NCBI GenBank assembly: GCA_023253795.1
Contig: JALRFG010000077.1
Coordinates: 1 to 8,546, forward strand
DNA from: Methylocystis sp.
GTDB taxonomy: Bacteria; Pseudomonadota; Alphaproteobacteria; Rhizobiales; Beijerinckiaceae
Direction of reading: 5' to 3'
Length of the DNA: 8,546 nucleotides
The notes below the pieces were generated by a model. It did no database searches and had not been told where the DNA came from. It worked only from the letters and a program-made list of their open reading frames with translations. Within the stretch, counting starts at the first letter, position 1. The number at the start of each line of letters is the position of its first letter. Made by a program: the position numbers and the translations under genes. Positions 5,702 to 8,546 of this stretch are shown in pieces.

Positions 5702-7209
5702 GTCTCGTTGAGGATCCGCTTCAGAAGCTCGATCACTTCGGACAGTCCCTTGTCCTTCCCCGCCAGCTCCTCGATCTTGCGCACAGCATGAAGCACCGTG
5801 GTGTGATCACGCCCGCCAAAGCGGCGACCGATTTCCGGCAATGAACGCAGTGTCAGCACTTTGGAGAGATACATCGCGATCTGGCGCGGCCGCACGACAT
5901 TCGCCGTGCGACGAGACGACAGAATATCGGCGCGCGAAATATTGTAATGGCTGGCGACGAGCTTCTGAATATCGTCGATCTTGACGCGCCGCGGATCCTG
6001 GGTGCGGACCAGATCGCGAATGGCGACCTCCGCCGTCTCGATGGTGAGCGGAGCGCCCGTCAATGTTGAATGCGCCAGCAGACGATTAACGGCGCCTTCC
6101 AGATCGCGGCCATTGGTGACGATGGTGCGCGCGACATAGGCGACCACATCTTCCGGAACCGAGAAGCCTGCATGAGACTCGCGCGCCGTCGCGATGCGCG
6201 CAGAGAGAATATTCGCCCGCAAGGCGTCATCCAGCGGACCAATGTCCACACACAGGCCGCCTTTGAAGCGCGACAGCACGCGTTCATCCAGCGTCTCAAG
6301 CTCGGAAGGCGGCCGATCGGCCGCAACGACCACTTGACGACCGGCGTCGATCAGCGCGTTCAGCGTGTGACAAAATTCCTGCTGGATCGACTTTCCCTGC
6401 AGGAATTGCACGTCGTCAATGATCAGAAGATCGATGGCGCGCAGCCGTTCCTTGAACGCAATCGAGGTCTGCGCCGTCAGCGAGGAGACAAAACCGCTCA
6501 TGAAGCGTTCGGCGGTCAGATAGATGACGCGACGGTGGTTTTCATGCGCCGCATGCGCCAGCGCCTGCAATAAATGCGTTTTGCCCAGACCAACGCCCGC
6601 ATGCGCGTAGAGCGGGTTGAACATGGGCGTTTCACCCGGACGCGACTCCGCAACGCGACAGGCGGCCGCATAAGCGAGCTGGTTGGACGGTCCCACCAGG
6701 AAGCTGGCGAAAGACAGGCGCTTGTCAAGCGGCGAACCAATCAGCGACGCATTCTCAGGATTTGTCGTCGAGCGCACGCCCCGGCGGACGCCGCTGGCCG
6801 TCGTCGTATGATCGCTTCCTGTCGCAACGTTGGAAGCGATTTTACCGGATGCGCCCGGCGACGCCGCCTCGATCTCGCGTCCAATTTCATTGGTGCGGGC
6901 CTTGGCTTTACGCGCCGTGGATCGCACATCAATGACAACATGGTCGATGGCTTTGAATTCGGCCGATACCCGCGACTTGATGCGCGGCGCATAATGCGAT
7001 TGCACCCAGCTTTTGAGGAATTTGGTCGGGACGGTCAGATGAAAATTCTGATTTTCAATGCGATCAAGCTCAAGACGCGTAAACCACGAATTATAAACAG
7101 CGTCGCCCAGCTCGGCGCGCAAACGCTGGCGCACCCGCTCCCAGCGGACCTGATCTTCCGCGGTAATCTGGTTCGCCGCCTGATCCCGATTATCCGTCAT
7201 AATCACCAT
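5698..7209 (-). CDS. dnaA: Chromosomal replication initiator protein DnaA
   Basis: The AAA+ initiator that binds DnaA boxes and opens oriC, 503 residues from the longest start. Domain I covers about residues 18-95 (WERVRQRLRAELGDAVYNSWF), followed by a linker of low conservation to about 155. Domain III has Walker A in AGVGLGKTHLL (204-214, Lys210), Walker B LLIIDDVQFL (261-270), sensor 1 around VVVAADRPP (293-301) and the arginine finger Arg314 in LSRF. Domain IV ends with RRFGGRDHTTVLHAV at 462-476, the DnaA-box-reading signature. The start is uncertain: ATG at 7209 has TAAGG very close upstream, and ATG at 7200, three codons in, would also work. The gene converges on potF and follows an unusually long noncoding region. 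The first Gly of Walker A is Ala, a mild variation. Confidence 0.97.
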   Translation of the reverse strand: MVIMTDNRDQAANQITAEDQVRWERVRQRLRAELGDAVYNSWFTRLELDRIENQNFHLTVPTKFLKSWVQSHYAPRIKSRVSAEFKAIDHVVIDVRSTARKAKARTNEIGREIEAASPGASGKIASNVATGSDHTTTASGVRRGVRSTTNPENASLIGSPLDKRLSFASFLVGPSNQLAYAAACRVAESRPGETPMFNPLYAHAGVGLGKTHLLQALAHAAHENHRRVIYLTAERFMSGFVSSLTAQTSIAFKERLRAIDLLIIDDVQFLQGKSIQQEFCHTLNALIDAGRQVVVAADRPPSELETLDERVLSRFKGGLCVDIGPLDDALRANILSARIATARESHAGFSVPEDVVAYVARTIVTNGRDLEGAVNRLLAHSTLTGAPLTIETAEVAIRDLVRTQDPRRVKIDDIQKLVASHYNISRADILSSRRTANVVRPRQIAMYLSKVLTLRSLPEIGRRFGGRDHTTVLHAVRKIEELAGKDKGLSEVIELLKRILNET

Positions 7210-7224
7210 GAACCTTACCGTGAA

Positions 7225-7253
7225 AATTTAGAGACAAAACATGGGTCCGTGAA
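7225..7253 (-). promoter_or_regulatory. Weak candidate dnaA-proximal promoter
   Basis: On the minus strand TTCACG (7248-7253) and TAAATT (7225-7230) each match the sigma70 consensus at four of six positions and are 17 bases apart. Transcription would start near 7218, leaving a leader of only 9-18 bases. Just upstream lie two direct copies of GACAGGA (7270-7276 and 7281-7287, 11 bases apart) and an inverted GTCAG/CTGAC pair (7258-7272). Better promoters farther up the noncoding region are not excluded. Confidence 0.25.
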
Positions 7254-7889
7254 GACGGTCAGCAGCACTGACAGGACACGGACAGGATCGCGCCGGTTAA
7301 AAATCCGGACGACGCCTTGCAGACACCTCAACAAAGTCTGCGTCGCTCATGCGAAGGGAGGGCTCGTCGACAAAGGACCCGACGATGATAAAAATCGTTC
7401 GGAGCAGATGAACATGTCGTCCCGGACGAAAGCGCTATTGAAAATTGTGACCTGCCGTCCCTGCATCATGTCTGCATCTCCTCATCACACAATGGACGCC
7501 GCGTCTTTTCTTGCGTGCGAGGATAAAGTCGACGCAGGAAGGCGCGGTCACAACAGATACGCTTGATTACATATCAAACGAGACGAAATACGATGACTGT
7601 CTGGCGCAGAACCGCTGAAAAGAGACGATATTGCATCGCTCCTGCATACTTCAGTTCTTGCCGGAAACAGCCCGTCACACGATCTCTCGTTCGACGAAAA
7701 AAACCTACACGCGCCTCAATCTTTACGCAACGCATCGACGACGTTGCGCCGCGATACAACAACGGACAAGCGTTGATCATGACGTGAAATATTTTTCCTG
7801 ATTGTATAACCCGATGATTCATCTTCCATAAAAAAATGTCTCTGCGGCAGACGTGTAAATTGGATGACGCGCGCAGTTAAAAATCGTGA

Positions 7890-7932
7890 GGCTTGTCAAG
7901 CCCGGGTTTTTAGCGCGATGACTCGGGCTTGA
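7890..7932. repeat. Inverted repeats forming alternative stem-loops
   Basis: TCAAGCCCG at 7896-7904 pairs perfectly with CGGGCTTGA at 7924-7932. On the plus strand the stem extends three more pairs inward (7905-7907 with 7921-7923, one G-U wobble) to 12 pairs around a 13-base loop. The left arm also forms a short palindrome with the preceding GGCTTG (7890-7895, T, then CAAGCC 7897-7902), so two structures compete. GGCTTGAA occurs again at 7940-7947. No T-run follows the stem on the plus strand. Confidence 0.55.
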
Positions 7933-7973
7933 ACGCAAAGGCTTGAATCAGAGGATGTTTGGCTGCGCACGCA

Positions 7974-7995
7974 TTTTCAGCTGAAAAAATTTTCA
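7974..7995. repeat. Alternating TTTTCA/TGAAAA palindromic arms
   Basis: TTTTCA occurs at 7974-7979 and again at 7990-7995, a 16-base period, with TGAAAA at 7982-7987 between them. The first two arms make a perfect 14-base palindrome (7974-7987), and the middle arm pairs again with the third across two A residues. TGAA follows at 7996-7999. The arrangement resembles a multi-site operator. It lies about 50 bases beyond the rpsT terminator, on the dnaA side. Confidence 0.45.
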
Positions 7996-8046
7996 TGAAC
8001 TGTGTCATCAACGTTGTGGCGACAATCACATGCTGCTTCAGACAAC

Positions 8047-8072
8047 AAAAAACCCGGCCGAAGCCGGGTTTT
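8047..8072 (-). terminator. Rho-independent terminator of rpsT
   Basis: Read on the minus strand, AAAACCCGGC (complement of 8063-8072) pairs over ten bases with GCCGGGTTTT (complement of 8049-8058) around a stable TTCG loop, and the run of T extends to six (8047-8052). It lies 27 bases after the rpsT stop, the expected place, and should separate rpsT transcription from the dnaA region. Confidence 0.9.
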
Positions 8073-8098
8073 ATAGAACTTGCATGAACCGTTGTCGG

Positions 8099-8371
8099 TC
8101 AGGCTTTCGCGGAGAGCGCCTTCACGCGAGCCGACAAACGCGACACCTTGCGCGACGCCGTATTCTTGTGAACGACGCCGTGCTGGGCGGCGCGCATCAA
8201 CTCGGGCTCGGCCTGACGCAGCGCCGTCGCGGCGAGCGTGGCGTCGCCGGCGGCGAGCGCTTCCTCGACCTTGCGGAGGTAGGTGCGCATACGGCTGCGA
8301 CGGGCTCTGTTAACGGCTGTGCGACGCTCGATTTTGCGAACGGCTTTTTTGGCCGAGCTTGTATTGGCCAT
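8099..8371 (-). CDS. rpsT: 30S ribosomal protein S20
   Basis: A 90-residue, strongly basic helical protein that binds 16S rRNA early in small-subunit assembly. The N terminus MANTSSAKKAVRKIERRTAV, the RSRMRTYLRKVEEAL segment (26-40) and the C-terminal HKNTASRKVSRL segment (68-79) are typical of S20, and the length is normal. ATG at 8371 is supported by GAGGA about ten bases upstream on the minus strand. It has its own promoter and leader and ends in a strong terminator, so it is probably a single-gene transcription unit. The order enoyl-CoA hydratase, rpsT, dnaA is common in alphaproteobacteria. Confidence 0.97.
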   Translation of the reverse strand: MANTSSAKKAVRKIERRTAVNRARRSRMRTYLRKVEEALAAGDATLAATALRQAEPELMRAAQHGVVHKNTASRKVSRLSARVKALSAKA

Positions 8372-8424
8372 AAGATCTTAGTCCTCAGGGTAAAACCGGA
8401 CCCAGGGGGCCCGAAAATCAGTGC

Positions 8425-8442
8425 GGCCGCGAAATCGCGGCC
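8425..8442 (-). promoter_or_regulatory. Hairpin in the rpsT leader
   Basis: GGCCGCGA (8425-8432) and TCGCGGCC (8435-8442) form an eight-base perfect stem around two bases. If transcription starts near 8447 it lies almost at the 5' end of the rpsT message, about 55 bases before the start codon, and could stabilise the mRNA or take part in S20 feedback control. It might also end transcription from the enoyl-CoA hydratase gene; the nearest T-run on the minus strand is several bases away, so as a terminator it would be poor. Confidence 0.45.
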
Positions 8443-8454
8443 ATGCAGCGGGGC

Positions 8455-8483
8455 TTATAGACGCCCGCCGGCCCTCCCGTCAA
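8455..8483 (-). promoter_or_regulatory. Sigma70-type promoter of rpsT
   Basis: On the minus strand TTGACG (complement of 8478-8483) matches the -35 consensus at five of six positions. It is followed 17 bases later by CTATAA (8455-8460), or TATAAG with an 18-base spacer. The next bases, GCCCCGC, form a G/C-rich discriminator like those of stringently controlled ribosomal promoters. The start would be near 8447, giving a leader of about 75 bases. The -35 box lies only seven bases past the stop of the preceding gene. Confidence 0.72.
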
Positions 8484-8490
8484 TGGCGCA

Positions 8491-8546
8491 TTAACGGTGC
8501 TGGAAGCCGGGTTTGCGCTTCTCGATAAAGGCCGTCATGCCCTCTT
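8491..8546 (-). CDS. Enoyl-CoA hydratase-like protein, C-terminal end (partial)
   Basis: Reading leftward from the right edge, the minus strand gives EGMTAFIEKRKPGFQHR and a TAA stop (complement of 8491-8493). The pattern Glu-Gly-(Met)-x-Ala-Phe-x-Glu-Lys-Arg-x-Pro-x-Phe is the usual C-terminal end of crotonase-family enoyl-CoA hydratases, which hydrate trans-2-enoyl-CoA in beta-oxidation and related pathways. Only 17 residues are visible, so the exact enzyme cannot be named. The location directly before rpsT and dnaA agrees with the gene order known in many alphaproteobacteria. Confidence 0.75.
   Translation of the reverse strand, partial: EGMTAFIEKRKPGFQHR

Larger units (their letters stand above)
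7210..8046. other. Long noncoding region upstream of dnaA, probable regulatory region
   Basis: About 840 bases without a credible gene. The two ORFs of 74 and 82 codons (7563-7787 plus, 7574-7822 minus) lie on opposite strands over each other and have no family-like sequence or ribosome site. The right part, from about 7570 on, is visibly richer in A/T than the coding DNA around it. It contains a stem-loop with competing pairings (7890-7932), alternating TTTTCA/TGAAAA arms (7974-7995), GANTC sites at 7816, 7920 and 7945, and three copies of a GWTAAAAATC motif (7296, 7387, 7876). I see no good match to the DnaA box TTATCCACA; the best is the complement of CGAGGATAA at 7518-7526, seven of nine. 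No tRNA or recognisable small RNA is visible. The likely role is control of dnaA transcription; an origin is possible but unsupported. Confidence 0.6.

Noticed and set aside
7518..7526. Possible DnaA box (complement reads TTATCCTCG)
   Set aside because: Only seven of nine positions match and it stands alone; a functional origin would normally show several closer matches.
6574..7566. A 330-codon plus-strand ORF opposite the 5' half of dnaA
   Set aside because: It is the Arg-rich antisense frame of dnaA extended into the noncoding region; dnaA itself is unambiguous there.
7563..7822. Two overlapping small ORFs on opposite strands (74 and 82 codons) in the dnaA upstream region
   Set aside because: They lie over each other, show no recognisable family pattern and lack a ribosome site; they look like chance openings in noncoding DNA.
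7894..7899. Perfect TTGACA -35 hexamer on the minus strand upstream of dnaA
   Set aside because: The bases 16-18 positions downstream are C/G-rich with no -10-like hexamer; the match is explained by the inverted repeat it lies in.
8030..8494. A 154-codon plus-strand ORF across rpsT
   Set aside because: It is antisense to rpsT and runs through the rpsT terminator and promoter; no protein family resemblance.

Overview
The window looks like chromosomal core DNA of an alphaproteobacterium, most likely Rhizobiales/Hyphomicrobiales. Three things point there: the gene order secD-secF-Mth938 domain-squalene/phytoene-synthase-like, a RegB/RegA (ActS/ActR) redox two-component pair, and the block enoyl-CoA hydratase-rpsT-dnaA. 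The protein sequences read as typical of this group, and coding is GC-rich. A family such as Beijerinckiaceae/Methylocystaceae is possible, but the sequence alone does not settle it. No mobile element, CRISPR array, rRNA or tRNA was seen.

Layout. Bases 1-2396 (+) hold a compact run: the 3' end of secD, secF, a small Mth938-domain protein whose TTG start overlaps the secF stop, and a squalene/phytoene-synthase-like protein lacking the usual Asp-rich catalytic motifs. The last two resemble the mitochondrial complex I assembly factors NDUFAF3 and NDUFAF6, so the run may link Sec-dependent membrane insertion with respiratory complex assembly. Bases 2429-4452 (+) encode the redox sensor kinase RegB/ActS and its response regulator RegA/ActR. 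The kinase has an altered quinone-site heptapeptide, and regA has its own plausible promoter. Bases 4568-5653 (+) encode a PotF-like periplasmic polyamine-binding protein with no transporter genes beside it.

From 5698 on, the genes are on the minus strand: dnaA (5698-7209), a long noncoding stretch (7210-8046), the rpsT terminator, rpsT (8099-8371) with a good sigma70-type promoter and a leader hairpin, and the last codons of an enoyl-CoA hydratase-like gene running off the right edge. potF and dnaA converge with only 44 bases between them.

The noncoding stretch upstream of dnaA is the least explained part. It holds a 12-bp stem with competing pairings, alternating TTTTCA/TGAAAA arms, three clustered GANTC (CcrM-type) sites and an A/T-rich decamer family, but no convincing consensus DnaA boxes. 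It is best read as a long dnaA regulatory region, not a proven origin. I did not find a clearly new multigene system. The points most worth a second look are the complex-I-assembly-like pair behind secDF, the RegB quinone-motif substitution, and the structured dnaA upstream region.
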